Origin: J061 sp003695725 [NCBI: Candidatus Schekmanbacteria bacterium]
GTDB lineage: Bacteria > Schekmanbacteria > GWA2-38-11
NCBI GenBank assembly: GCA_003695725.1
Contig: RFHX01000039.1
Coordinates: 1-10,183 of the forward strand
Direction of reading: 5' to 3'
DNA: 10,183 bases
Within the stretch, counting starts at the first letter, position 1. Every line of letters begins with the position of its first letter. This document shows positions 1-7,256 of this stretch, piece by piece. The notes below the pieces were generated by a model. The model was given only the letters and a program-made list of their open reading frames with translations. It was not told the origin of the DNA and ran no database searches. The position numbers were made by a program, and so were the translations under genes.

Positions 1-12
1 TAAAGTATTGAA

Positions 13-870
13 TCATCCTCTGTTCTTGTAATAATATAAGAGAGGATTCACCGTCCTGTTATTATATCTCAACTCAAAATGAAGATGTGGTCCTGTTGTT
101 CTTCCACTTGAACCGACATAGGCAATTGTTTCTCCCTTTTCCACAATATCTCCCTTTTTCACAGCTATTTTGACATTGTGGGCATAGAGAGATTCAAATC
201 CCATTCCATGGTCTATTATTACCTTTCTTCCGTAACCAGAATAGTCATAGCCGGCAAAGAGAACCTTTCCATCAGCAATTGCCCTGACAGGAGTCCAATA
301 TGGAGAAGAGAGGTCAACGCCCTTGTGAAATGAAATTTTTCCTGTTATAGGGTCGATTCTCGTACCATAGCGTGACCTGATTCTTCCCGGTACAGGGAGA
401 AACGAATAGACAAAAGGCGGATAGCTTCTGTAAAACTTTCTCTTGTCAAAAAAGTTGGTTATATCAGAAAACACCTTTTCTCTATCCAACAATGTGTCGT
501 AAAGATTCTCTGCTCCCTTATCGTAGAAGGAAAAATTATAAATCACATTGTCTTTACTCGTTTCTTCCGGACCTCCCAAACCACTATTGTCTTTATCAGC
601 GTTTTTTACCGAACTTAAACCAAAAATATCTTTCAGCTTTTCTTCGAAATCATTTACCCTCTCTGCCTGCATTTTTAGAAGATAGATATCTTCTCTATAT
701 TTTTGATTTTCATTCTGCAAAAGTTCATTTCTTTTTTTCAGGAAATCAGTATCCAACCTCTGCACAGTCTTTTCATGCTTCACGCCTAACAGAAATCCTG
801 TTCCTCCAACGATTAGGAGCAAAGATACTATACAAAAAGCATAAAGATAAATTTTCAATCTTTCATTCAT
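13..870 (-). CDS. Membrane-anchored M23 family metallopeptidase (LytM/peptidoglycan endopeptidase type)
   Basis: Predicted zinc endopeptidase cutting peptidoglycan cross-bridges or stem peptides outside the cytoplasmic membrane. With the ATG start at 870 the protein has 285 residues. It has a short basic N-terminus, one hydrophobic anchor at about residues 7-30, a coiled-coil-like charged stretch at about 35-85, a variable linker, and a C-terminal M23 domain from about 158 onward. The M23 signature is complete: HKGVD (His182, Asp186), the YAH motif (His231) and GPHLHFE (His262, His264). By analogy with LytM, His182, Asp186 and His264 bind zinc and the other two histidines are catalytic. An in-frame GTG at 885 would add five residues. 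I prefer ATG 870 because an AGGTGG Shine-Dalgarno lies 11 nt before it and overlaps the GTG, which has no ribosome binding site of its own. It is the last gene of cluster 2, 75 bp after the TPR gene. All catalytic residues are present, so it is probably an active enzyme rather than an EnvC/NlpD-like activator. Its exact substrate is unknown. Confidence 0.88.
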   Translation of the reverse strand: MNERLKIYLYAFCIVSLLLIVGGTGFLLGVKHEKTVQRLDTDFLKKRNELLQNENQKYREDIYLLKMQAERVNDFEEKLKDIFGLSSVKNADKDNSGLGGPEETSKDNVIYNFSFYDKGAENLYDTLLDREKVFSDITNFFDKRKFYRSYPPFVYSFLPVPGRIRSRYGTRIDPITGKISFHKGVDLSSPYWTPVRAIADGKVLFAGYDYSGYGRKVIIDHGMGFESLYAHNVKIAVKKGDIVEKGETIAYVGSSGRTTGPHLHFELRYNNRTVNPLLYYYKNRG

Positions 871-881
871 AAAACAAACAT

Positions 882-887
882 CCACCT
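882..887 (-). promoter_or_regulatory. Shine-Dalgarno deciding the M23 peptidase start
   Basis: AGGTGG on the minus strand, 11 nt before the ATG at 870. It overlaps the competing upstream GTG (883-885), so it can serve only the ATG. This is the reason for shortening the gene by five codons. Confidence 0.5.
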
Positions 888-945
888 AATTGCAATTATC
901 TATAATTTTACAGGAGTGATGTATTTCCATACAAGAAGAATTTTG

Positions 946-2805
946 TCAAGGCAATGCAATTTTTATTTTTTTATGAATTTGATTAATTCTTGATTTAACA
1001 TCCTTGAAGAATGGGTTTTCTTCTAATATTTCTTCGTATATTTGCAGAGCATTATCATTTGAATCCATCGATTCATAAAGAAGAGCTTTATTGTATTGAA
1101 GAAGTAAATAATTTTCATCCTTATTGGGGAATCGATTTATACCTTCCTCCAATAATCCTATCGCTTTTTCCCTGTTTCCAAGCGAAAATTCACATTTTGC
1201 TGTAAAAATCAAGCTATCAACATACAAGGATTCATCATTGATACTTTTTTTGAATTCTTCTATAGCTTCCGAAAAAAGCTCCATTTCCATATATGCAATG
1301 CCAAGGTCGAAGTGTGTTTGCATATCCTTATCCTCTATTGTGCACTCAACTGCCCTTTTGAAATCTCTGAGAATTTCATCAACAACGATTGGCTCTCCAT
1401 TGCTTATTGAATCCTTGTTTTTCCTTTCTTTTTTACCTTCTATATCTACCTTTAACTCTTCTGCAAGATTGAAGAAAGAAGAGCTTTCTTTTTCATCATT
1501 ATTAAATTTAGTTGTCCTTTTTGAAATGTCTGCCTCTTCTCCCTTACTACTGCCTAATCTTTCACTTTGAACAGTAAAAGATTTCTCCTTTTCTATTTTT
1601 GCCTTCTGAGGTAAAGCAGCTTTACTTTCATTTTCCTCAATTTGTTTCTTCAGAGATTCGACTTGCTTTCTTATTGATTCATCATCAGGACAAAGTTCTA
1701 ATGCCCTTTCAGCATAGATGAGAGCTTTTCTGAGTTTCTTATCACTTTCATATGAGAGAGAAATAAATAGATTGTCCTGCGCAGCTCCTTTGATATCACC
1801 CGTAATTTTTAGAATTTCTGCTCTTTTCTCTCTCATCTCAACGCTCAGTATCTCCTCATCATCGAGCTCAGAGCAAACATCTAAAAATTCTTCATACTTT
1901 TTCGAATCAATTAGTTCTTTGAGAAGCTCTTTGAAAACATTCTTAGCTTCCTCGTCTCTACCAAGTTTTGCATAAACTCTTCCAAGAAGTTTCCTATATT
2001 CAATGTTCTCCTTGTCCTTCTCTAATACCTTTTTTACCATCGAAAGCGCTTCAGCATACTCTTCAGAAGCGTAATATATTCTGCTCAACAACTGCCATGC
2101 CTTTGTGTTTTCAATTTTTGCTATGTTGTATTTTTTTGCTATTTCGACAGCCTGATGAATTTTGCCCTCTTTGATAAGACATTCCACAGCATAAAGAGAT
2201 GCTTCCAAATTGTCTGGAGCACATTCAAGGCATTTTATGAAATTGCTGTAAGCTTCAGAGTAATTTTTTGCCTCAAAATTGTTAATCCCTATTTTGAAAA
2301 ATTGCTCTGCCGCATCACTTTTTGCAGGATATTCTGCAAGTGAATCCATTAAATTTCTTTTAACTGCAGGGTCATTTGGCGTCAACTCATAGAGTCTCTT
2401 CAATATCTCAATCTTATTGATATTGTCTTTCTTTTTTGAATAGTAATCTAATAGCCAATTGTAGCAGTTTCTTGCTTCCCCTATAAGTTTGAGCGCCGAA
2501 TATGCATCAGCCATTACAATGTATATTTGAGGGTCATTCTTATCTATCCTCAACGCTTTTTTCATCATAGCGATGCTTTTATGATAAAATCCCCGCATAG
2601 ACATCTCTTTTGCAATATAGGTAAAGCACTTCACCGCTTCATCTCTCATCCCAATTCTTGAATAGATGTCTCCAAGCGTATTTCGCGCCTGCATATCGTC
2701 AGGGTCTAATTCAATGAGCTCTTCATAAAATTTTAGCGCTTTTTTAACATCCCCCTTTTGCAGTGCCCTTTGGGCGCTTTCTTTGATGTATTTTTTCTTA
2801 TCCAT
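946..2805 (-). CDS. Tetratricopeptide repeat (TPR) protein, two repeat blocks joined by a charged linker
   Basis: A 619-residue protein with no signal peptide or membrane segment, so probably cytoplasmic and a protein-protein interaction scaffold. Residues about 5-390 are a long superhelix of TPR-like helix pairs; clear repeats include AQRALQKGDVKKALKFYEEL near 11-30 and the stretches near 165-200, 235-265 and 268-300. Residues about 391-470 are a polar, Lys/Glu/Ser-rich linker expected to be disordered, with a short hydrophobic island SSFFNLAEEL at 442-451. A second TPR block follows from about 475 to 612, including THFDLGIAYMEMELFSEAIE at 497-516. From memory, this FxLAxEL segment followed by a THxxLGIAYxEM repeat recurs in long TPR proteins of deltaproteobacteria and related phyla, but I cannot name a function. 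The ATG overlaps the end of the lipM-like gene by 8 bp (ATGGATAA), implying co-transcription and possibly translational coupling, since only a weak purine-rich RBS is visible. No catalytic domain is seen. Confidence 0.87.
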   Translation of the reverse strand: MDKKKYIKESAQRALQKGDVKKALKFYEELIELDPDDMQARNTLGDIYSRIGMRDEAVKCFTYIAKEMSMRGFYHKSIAMMKKALRIDKNDPQIYIVMADAYSALKLIGEARNCYNWLLDYYSKKKDNINKIEILKRLYELTPNDPAVKRNLMDSLAEYPAKSDAAEQFFKIGINNFEAKNYSEAYSNFIKCLECAPDNLEASLYAVECLIKEGKIHQAVEIAKKYNIAKIENTKAWQLLSRIYYASEEYAEALSMVKKVLEKDKENIEYRKLLGRVYAKLGRDEEAKNVFKELLKELIDSKKYEEFLDVCSELDDEEILSVEMREKRAEILKITGDIKGAAQDNLFISLSYESDKKLRKALIYAERALELCPDDESIRKQVESLKKQIEENESKAALPQKAKIEKEKSFTVQSERLGSSKGEEADISKRTTKFNNDEKESSSFFNLAEELKVDIEGKKERKNKDSISNGEPIVVDEILRDFKRAVECTIEDKDMQTHFDLGIAYMEMELFSEAIEEFKKSINDESLYVDSLIFTAKCEFSLGNREKAIGLLEEGINRFPNKDENYLLLQYNKALLYESMDSNDNALQIYEEILEENPFFKDVKSRINQIHKKIKIALP

Positions 2806-3664
2806 CTTCTTTTTTGTCCCTTATAATCCCTTCTTCATTCCATTCAGGAAGACTGTATTTAGAATTTTTTATTAAGTTAATCTCGTCAATTTCTTCTTTG
2901 GAAAAAGGTTTTTTGATGAACTTTATTCCATATCTTTCAAAAGTCCTTGTTATCTCCGTCTTTAATCTTTTTCTATCAATTACTTCCCCGCATATCTCCC
3001 TCAATCCGCAAAGATTCTCCTTCAATTTTTCAATACCTCTTATCGGCAAATTTCCTTCTTTAAGAAAGATTCTATCGAGATGAAAATAGTCCACATCGAG
3101 CATTATGGCGCCATGTTGAAGAAACACTCCTTTACTCCTCTTTTGTGCACTCCCGACAAATTTTCTTCTCTTCCAAGACAACTCATAGTCGGACTTTGAA
3201 ACAAAGCAGTTATAAAACTTTATATTTGGATTGCGATTTGAAGGCAAAAGGTCATCTACATCAATATCGAGTCTCTTCAATGCTTCGGCAATCATCATAT
3301 GAATAAAAAAATAAAGACTCTTCGTCTTTGGCTGAGGAAGCATATTTGCAGGAATAGCAACTGAATAGGTTTGGTCATTATGATGAAAGACTGTTTCACC
3401 ACCTGTAATTCTTCTTACCCATTGAAAGCCGCAGGAATTTATATAATCAACATCAAGAAACAGTTTAACTTTTTGGTTATAACCTACTGATATTCCTGAT
3501 GGTTTCCATTCATAAAATCTCAAAGTAGGTATTTCTTCCTCCTTTGAGAAATGCATAAGATATTCATCTGCGGCCATATTGAAATAGGAGTCTGCTGCGC
3601 CTGAATCAATCAAACGCCACCTTTTTTGCGACAATTTTTTTTCAATTGATTTAAAATTCAACAT
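2798..3664 (-). CDS. lipM: Octanoyltransferase, LipM-like (biotin/lipoate A/B protein ligase family)
   Basis: Predicted to transfer octanoate from octanoyl-ACP to the lipoyl-domain lysine of GcvH, the first step of lipoic acid synthesis; LipA would then insert sulfur. The 288 residues align along their length with what I recall of Bacillus subtilis LipM: an N-terminal RWRLIDSG with FNMAADE (residues 16-34), TLRFYEWKPSGISVGYNQKV (47-66), the acyl-binding motif VRRITGGETVFH (83-94) followed by TYSV, a cysteine in FYNCFVS (Cys153) where LipM has its catalytic Cys, and KFVGSAQKR with Lys168 plus LQHG (182-185). Cys153 argues for a cysteine-based LipM/LipL transferase rather than ATP-using LplA. 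There is no separate C-terminal LplA accessory domain, only a short helical tail. The start ATG has a GGAGAA ribosome binding site 9 nt upstream. It lies 327 bp downstream of gcvPB and overlaps the TPR gene by 8 bp. The main alternatives are a LipL-like amidotransferase or lipoate ligase; I favour LipM. Confidence 0.8.
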   Translation of the reverse strand: MLNFKSIEKKLSQKRWRLIDSGAADSYFNMAADEYLMHFSKEEEIPTLRFYEWKPSGISVGYNQKVKLFLDVDYINSCGFQWVRRITGGETVFHHNDQTYSVAIPANMLPQPKTKSLYFFIHMMIAEALKRLDIDVDDLLPSNRNPNIKFYNCFVSKSDYELSWKRRKFVGSAQKRSKGVFLQHGAIMLDVDYFHLDRIFLKEGNLPIRGIEKLKENLCGLREICGEVIDRKRLKTEITRTFERYGIKFIKKPFSKEEIDEINLIKNSKYSLPEWNEEGIIRDKKEDG

Positions 3665-3673
3665 AAGAAGAAC

Positions 3674-3679
3674 TTCTCC
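3674..3679 (-). promoter_or_regulatory. Ribosome binding site of lipM
   Basis: GGAGAA on the minus strand, 9 nt before the ATG at 3664. It overlaps a small AGAAG-AA-CTTCT inverted repeat (3666-3677). It supports the ATG start and independent translation of this gene. Confidence 0.5.
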
Positions 3680-3695
3680 AATTTAAAAAATCGAA

Positions 3696-3722
3696 ATTAT
3701 TACTATCTTCACAATTTTTCAA
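3696..3722 (-). promoter_or_regulatory. Possible sigma-70-like promoter for lipM (weak)
   Basis: On the minus strand TTGAAA (3717-3722) is followed after 15 bp by AATAAT (3696-3701). Each hexamer matches the consensus at five of six positions, but the spacer is short. Transcription would start roughly 25 nt before the lipM ATG. In such AT-rich DNA this could be chance, so the call is tentative. Confidence 0.22.
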
Positions 3723-3857
3723 ATAATGTCCATAGTTGACTTACTCGATTGTTCCCTTTTGGCACATTCATAGGAGAATAAATTATTAATACAAATTATT
3801 GCTCAAAGGTATTTTTACAGTATGTATGTATAAGCGTATGCCCGCATTAAACAACTC

Positions 3858-3871
3858 GATATAACTATATC
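3858..3871. repeat. Short perfect inverted repeat, GATATA-AC-TATATC
   Basis: Two 6-bp arms separated by 2 bp, lying about 120 bp after the gcvPB stop and about 195 bp before the lipM start. The size is compatible with a dimeric repressor operator, but AT-rich DNA produces such palindromes by chance and no second copy was noticed in the window. Confidence 0.3.
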
Positions 3872-3991
3872 ATAGCGCAATACTTTGACTGGTTTATGCA
3901 ATAACATATATTTCCTAAATCAATCCTCTTTTGCGCTCTTGAAGATGATGCAGGTGGTCGAAAATAAGAAGATGCGGGATGGGAATAGAGT

Positions 3992-5458
3992 TTACTGCTT
4001 TCTTGCGTAATAGTTCAAATCAAGCTGCTTAGCCGCCTTTACTTCATCCAACCTTGATATAGAAAGAGAGTGGGGGGCATTTTTGACGATTTCCGGCTCT
4101 GTTTCCGATTCTTCAGCAATTTTTATCATTGCCTCGATGAATTCATCAAGAGTCTCGATGCTTTCAGTTTCAGTGGGCTCAATCATCAGCGCTTCATTGA
4201 CGATAAGAGGAAAATATATCGTAGGGGGATGAAAGCCGTAATCCATTAGCCGTTTGGCAATATCGAGCGTTTTTACACCTTTCTTTTTCTGTTTCGAGCC
4301 TGAGAGCACAAATTCATGCATACATTTCCTGTCATAAGGTAGTTCATAATAGTTCTTCAATGACTCTTTAAGATAATTTGCATTCAAAATTGCATTTTCG
4401 CTTATCTCTCTGAGTCCTTTTTCTCCAACGGACAGCAAGTAAACATATGCTCTTACCATTACGAGAAAATTTCCATAGAATGAATGAAGTCTGCCGATAG
4501 ATTTTTTTTGTTCCCAATCAAAGTGAAAATGATTACCTTTTCTAACTATCCGAGGTACAGGCAGAAAATCAGAGAGCTCTTTCTTAACGCCAACAGGTCC
4601 TGCGCCGGGGCCTCCGCACCCGTGAGGAGTTGAAAAGCTCTTGTGAAGATTGAAATGAACGATGTCGAACCCCATATCTCCCGGCTTGAGAAAACCCAAC
4701 ATAGCATTTAGATTTGCGCCGTCCATATAGAGGAGACTGCCATTTTTATGAAGCATAGAGGAAATCTTCTGAATACCAGATTCAAAAAAGCCAAGTGTAT
4801 TTGGATTGGTTATCATTAAAGCCGCTGTGGCAGGAGTTATAGCTTTCTCAAGTTCGTCAATATCGAGTTCTCCCTTCTCAGAGGATTTGACCGTCCTGAC
4901 CTTCATTCCTGCAAGAGCTGCACTTGCAGGGTTTGTGCCGTGCGCAGAATCAGGAATAATTATTTCATCTCTCTTCTCCCCTTTATCCTTGAAGTATGCC
5001 CGAATAATCATTGTCCCGCAAAGCTCACCTTGTGCGCCTGCAGAAGGTTGGAGGGTAACAGCATCCATTCCGCTGATTTTTGAAAGCATATCAGAAAGCT
5101 CATACATTATCTGAAGTGCACCTTGGCAATTTTCTTCTAAAGCAAATGGATGAAGCTCTTTAAAGCCCTTCAGAGAAGACATCTTTTCATTTATTTTGGG
5201 ATTATATTTCATTGTGCAGGAACCGAGAGGATAAAATCCCGTATCAACGCTGTAATTTTTTCTTGATAGATTGATGAAATGCCTTATTATTTCCGGTTCA
5301 GAAACTTCAGGCAATTGTGCGGGCTTCTTTCTCAAAAGCCTTTCAGGGACAACCTTCTCAATATCGACTTCAGGTACATCGAGCTGAGGAAGAGAATAAC
5401 CCTTTTTCCCTTCCCTGCTGTATTCGAAAATCAGTTTGCTTGAATTCTTTTCTGACAT
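3992..5458 (-). CDS. gcvPB: Glycine dehydrogenase (decarboxylating) subunit 2, P-protein beta
   Basis: PLP-containing subunit of the glycine cleavage P-protein. With GcvPA it decarboxylates glycine and passes the aminomethyl group to lipoyl-GcvH in the cytoplasm. The 488 residues fit the usual size of this split-form subunit. Landmarks are the N-terminal GYSLPQLDVPE (20-30), FYPLGSCTMKYNPK (75-88), LQPSAGAQGE (136-145), PDSAHGTNPASAA (169-181), MDGANLNAML (245-254), and NLHKSFSTPHG (270-280), where Lys273 is the expected PLP Schiff-base lysine. The following loop reads CGGPGAGPVGV; position 281 is Cys where Gly is the usual residue I recall, a mild variation. The C-terminal part contains PPTIYFPLIVNEALMIEPTE (411-430), typical of the family. 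The ATG lies 14 bp after the gcvPA stop, behind a modest AGAAG ribosome binding site. It is the last gene of cluster 1. Identification is firm. Confidence 0.97.
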   Translation of the reverse strand: MSEKNSSKLIFEYSREGKKGYSLPQLDVPEVDIEKVVPERLLRKKPAQLPEVSEPEIIRHFINLSRKNYSVDTGFYPLGSCTMKYNPKINEKMSSLKGFKELHPFALEENCQGALQIMYELSDMLSKISGMDAVTLQPSAGAQGELCGTMIIRAYFKDKGEKRDEIIIPDSAHGTNPASAALAGMKVRTVKSSEKGELDIDELEKAITPATAALMITNPNTLGFFESGIQKISSMLHKNGSLLYMDGANLNAMLGFLKPGDMGFDIVHFNLHKSFSTPHGCGGPGAGPVGVKKELSDFLPVPRIVRKGNHFHFDWEQKKSIGRLHSFYGNFLVMVRAYVYLLSVGEKGLREISENAILNANYLKESLKNYYELPYDRKCMHEFVLSGSKQKKKGVKTLDIAKRLMDYGFHPPTIYFPLIVNEALMIEPTETESIETLDEFIEAMIKIAEESETEPEIVKNAPHSLSISRLDEVKAAKQLDLNYYARKQ

Positions 5459-5472
5459 CTAATAATTTCTTC

Positions 5473-6831
5473 TCAGTATAATTGTTTTATTGTCTTGTCC
5501 AATCCGCTGACAAGTGATGAAATTTCCTCTCTACTTCTTTTTTCTGTCACAGCCACTAAAAGCATATTCTCGTATGATTTATCGAAAAAAGACGACAATG
5601 CAACTCCCGGAATAATTCCGCTTATGCTCATTCTTTCTATCACATCCCTTGCCGAGACAGGAAGTGACAAAGCAAATTCCTTGAAGAATGGCTTATCATT
5701 AATCAACTCAATTTCAGAATTGATGGAACAAAGAGATTTTGCCGCATAATGAGATTTAGATAGACACTGCAGGGCAACTTCTCTAATTCCTTCTTTTCCC
5801 AAACTTACCAGATATACACATGCCGCCAATGCTGTCAGAGCTTGATTCGAACAGATATTCGATGTTGCCTTTTCCCGTCTAATGTGCTGTTCTCTCGTCT
5901 GCAAGGTAAGAACAAAACCATGCCTTCCCTCTTTATCCGTTGTTGCGCCAACTACCCTTCCCGGCATCTGCCTTACATACTCTCTACGGCATGCGAAGAA
6001 GCCAAGATAAGGACCTCCAAAGGAAAGAGGTATCCCCATTGGCTGTCCCTCGCCTGTGATTATATCTGCGCCAAAAGCCGCCGGGCTTTCCAATATTCCA
6101 AGCGCTATAGGGTCAACCGAAAATATTTTCAGAGCACCCTTTGATGATGCAATTTCACAGTATTCATCGATATCTTGAATTGAACCAAAAAAGTCAGGAT
6201 ACTGAAACACGCAGGCATTTACATTTTCATCTATTAGCTCTTTAAAAACATCGATATCCAAGATTCCATTCTTCTGCGGTATGGTCAATACTTCTATCTC
6301 CAACCCCTGCAAATAAGTCTTCACCACTTTTACATAAGAGGGATTTACTGTACCTGCGATGAGAATTTTATTTCTCTTTTTTATCCGTGAAGCCATCAAT
6401 GCAGCTTCAGCCAATGCTGATGCGCCATCATACATCGATGCATTCGACACATCGAGCCCTGTCAACTCGCATATCAGACTCTGATATTCATAGATTGTCT
6501 GAAGAGTGCCTTGACTAATCTCAGGTTGGTAAGGCGTGTAAGCCGTAAGAAACTCCGACCGAGATATAATCGTTTCAATATGTGCAGGCACATAATGGTC
6601 ATAAGCACCTGCCCCAGCAAAGCTCAAGATCTTCTTTTCAGGCGCATTTTGAGCTGAAAGGCTTTCTAACTTTCGTTCAATTTCGATCTCACTGAGAGGT
6701 CCCGGAATATCGATCCTTTTGTCTGAAATAAGCTCCTTTGGAATATCCTCGAGGAGCTCATCAAAACTGGAAACTCCCAATTTCTTGTATATCTTCTCCT
6801 TGTCACGGGAAGTATTAGGAATATATTTCAC
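5473..6831 (-). CDS. gcvPA: Glycine dehydrogenase (decarboxylating) subunit 1, P-protein alpha
   Basis: Partner chain of GcvPB; the two form the glycine-decarboxylating P-protein. At 452 residues it has the normal length for the split form. Landmarks are MKYIPNTSRD at the N-terminus, AGAYDHYVP (74-82), AYTPYQPEISQGTLQ (97-111), MYDGASALAEAALMA (133-147), TGEGQPMGIPLSFGGPYLGF (259-278), MPGRVVGATTD (289-299) and LQTREQHIRREKATSNICSN (310-329), all highly conserved in this family. The start is GTG: its G is at 6831 and the GTGA sequence overlaps the gcvH stop by 4 bp. An AGAGGA ribosome binding site at 6841-6846, 9 nt upstream inside gcvH, supports it. The overlap implies translational coupling of H and P proteins. 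No inactivating changes are seen. Confidence 0.97.
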   Translation of the reverse strand: MKYIPNTSRDKEKIYKKLGVSSFDELLEDIPKELISDKRIDIPGPLSEIEIERKLESLSAQNAPEKKILSFAGAGAYDHYVPAHIETIISRSEFLTAYTPYQPEISQGTLQTIYEYQSLICELTGLDVSNASMYDGASALAEAALMASRIKKRNKILIAGTVNPSYVKVVKTYLQGLEIEVLTIPQKNGILDIDVFKELIDENVNACVFQYPDFFGSIQDIDEYCEIASSKGALKIFSVDPIALGILESPAAFGADIITGEGQPMGIPLSFGGPYLGFFACRREYVRQMPGRVVGATTDKEGRHGFVLTLQTREQHIRREKATSNICSNQALTALAACVYLVSLGKEGIREVALQCLSKSHYAAKSLCSINSEIELINDKPFFKEFALSLPVSARDVIERMSISGIIPGVALSSFFDKSYENMLLVAVTEKRSREEISSLVSGLDKTIKQLY

Positions 6832-7223
6832 TCTTTCTTTTCCTCTTCTACATAGGAAATATAAGCTGAAGCATCCAAAAGTGAATCGAGCTGTGATTTA
6901 TCGTCGATCTCGACTGAAAGCAACCAACCCTCACCATAAGGATCGCTGTTTACCAATTCCGGTTCATCAGCTATCCTTCCATTGACTGCTGAAACTTTTC
7001 CAGTCACAGGTGAATAAAGATCTGATACGGCTTTTACTGACTCGATGGATCCAAAAACTTCACCCTGCGTAACTTCAGCGCCTTCTTCAGGAAGTTCAAC
7101 AAAAACGATATCTCCAAGTTCCTGTTGCGCATAGTCGGTAATTCCTACTTTTACTTCGTTCTCTGACTCAACTCTTGCCCACTCATGTTCTTTTGTATAT
7201 TTTAAATCTTCAGGACAATTCAT
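6828..7223 (-). CDS. gcvH: Glycine cleavage system H protein (lipoyl carrier)
   Basis: Small lipoyl-bearing protein that shuttles the aminomethyl group from P-protein to T-protein and is reoxidised by L-protein. The 131 residues match the family length. It begins MNCPEDLKYTKEHEWARV, typical of H proteins, and has GITDYAQQELGDIVFVELPE at 27-46. The lipoylation hairpin GSIESVKAVSDLYSP at 58-72 places the modified lysine at Lys64. NSDPYGEGWLL (92-102) completes the C-terminal signature. It has the strongest ribosome binding site in the window (AGGAGG, 7 nt before the ATG), which suggests high expression relative to its neighbours. It follows gcvT by 33 bp and overlaps gcvPA by 4 bp. The LipM-like enzyme encoded at 2798-3664 is the likely octanoylating partner. 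Confidence 0.98.
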   Translation of the reverse strand: MNCPEDLKYTKEHEWARVESENEVKVGITDYAQQELGDIVFVELPEEGAEVTQGEVFGSIESVKAVSDLYSPVTGKVSAVNGRIADEPELVNSDPYGEGWLLSVEIDDKSQLDSLLDASAYISYVEEEKKE

Positions 7224-7230
7224 TTAATCT

Positions 7231-7236
7231 CCTCCT
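7231..7236 (-). promoter_or_regulatory. Strong Shine-Dalgarno of gcvH
   Basis: AGGAGG on the minus strand with a 7-nt spacer to the gcvH ATG, located in the 33-bp gcvT-gcvH gap. It is the closest match to the anti-SD sequence in the window and fits the need for a stoichiometric excess of the carrier protein (inference). Confidence 0.75.
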
Positions 7237-7256
7237 ATTTATTTTATATTTCCATA

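Larger units (their letters stand above)
3665..3991. other. Intergenic region between gcvPB and lipM
   Basis: A 327-bp AT-rich gap, the only long one in the window. No frame on either strand gives a recognisable protein. The longest plus-strand open stretch (3876-4010, about 44 codons, no start codon before 3945) matches nothing I know. No tRNA-like cloverleaf, rRNA or riboswitch-like structure was seen. I found no GC-rich hairpin followed by a T-run after gcvPB on the minus strand, so termination of cluster 1 may be Rho-dependent or weak. The region contains the inverted repeat and the possible promoter listed separately. Confidence 0.6.

Noticed and set aside
867-881. A four-codon upstream reading frame (ATG at 881) whose TGA overlaps the M23 ATG
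   Set aside because: The AGGTGG lies directly against this ATG with no spacer, so initiation there is unlikely; it is probably a chance sequence.
1124-1570. A 148-codon plus-strand ORF inside the TPR gene
   Set aside because: Serine-rich antisense shadow of a Glu/Lys-rich coding region (GAA and AAA-type codons read in reverse), with no domain or supporting ribosome binding site.
2765-2775. GCCC-TTT-GGGC hairpin near the start of the TPR gene
   Set aside because: Only a 4-bp stem, inside coding sequence, with no T-run; it is explained by the codons of the QRALQKG stretch.
3876-4010. Plus-strand open stretch of about 44 codons running into the gcvPB end
   Set aside because: It has no start codon before 3945 and no clear ribosome binding site; it overlaps gcvPB antisense and resembles no protein I know.
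4806-5114. A 102-codon plus-strand ORF inside gcvPB
   Set aside because: It is antisense to strongly conserved GcvPB coding sequence; the Ser/Ile/Ala-rich translation is typical of shadow frames.
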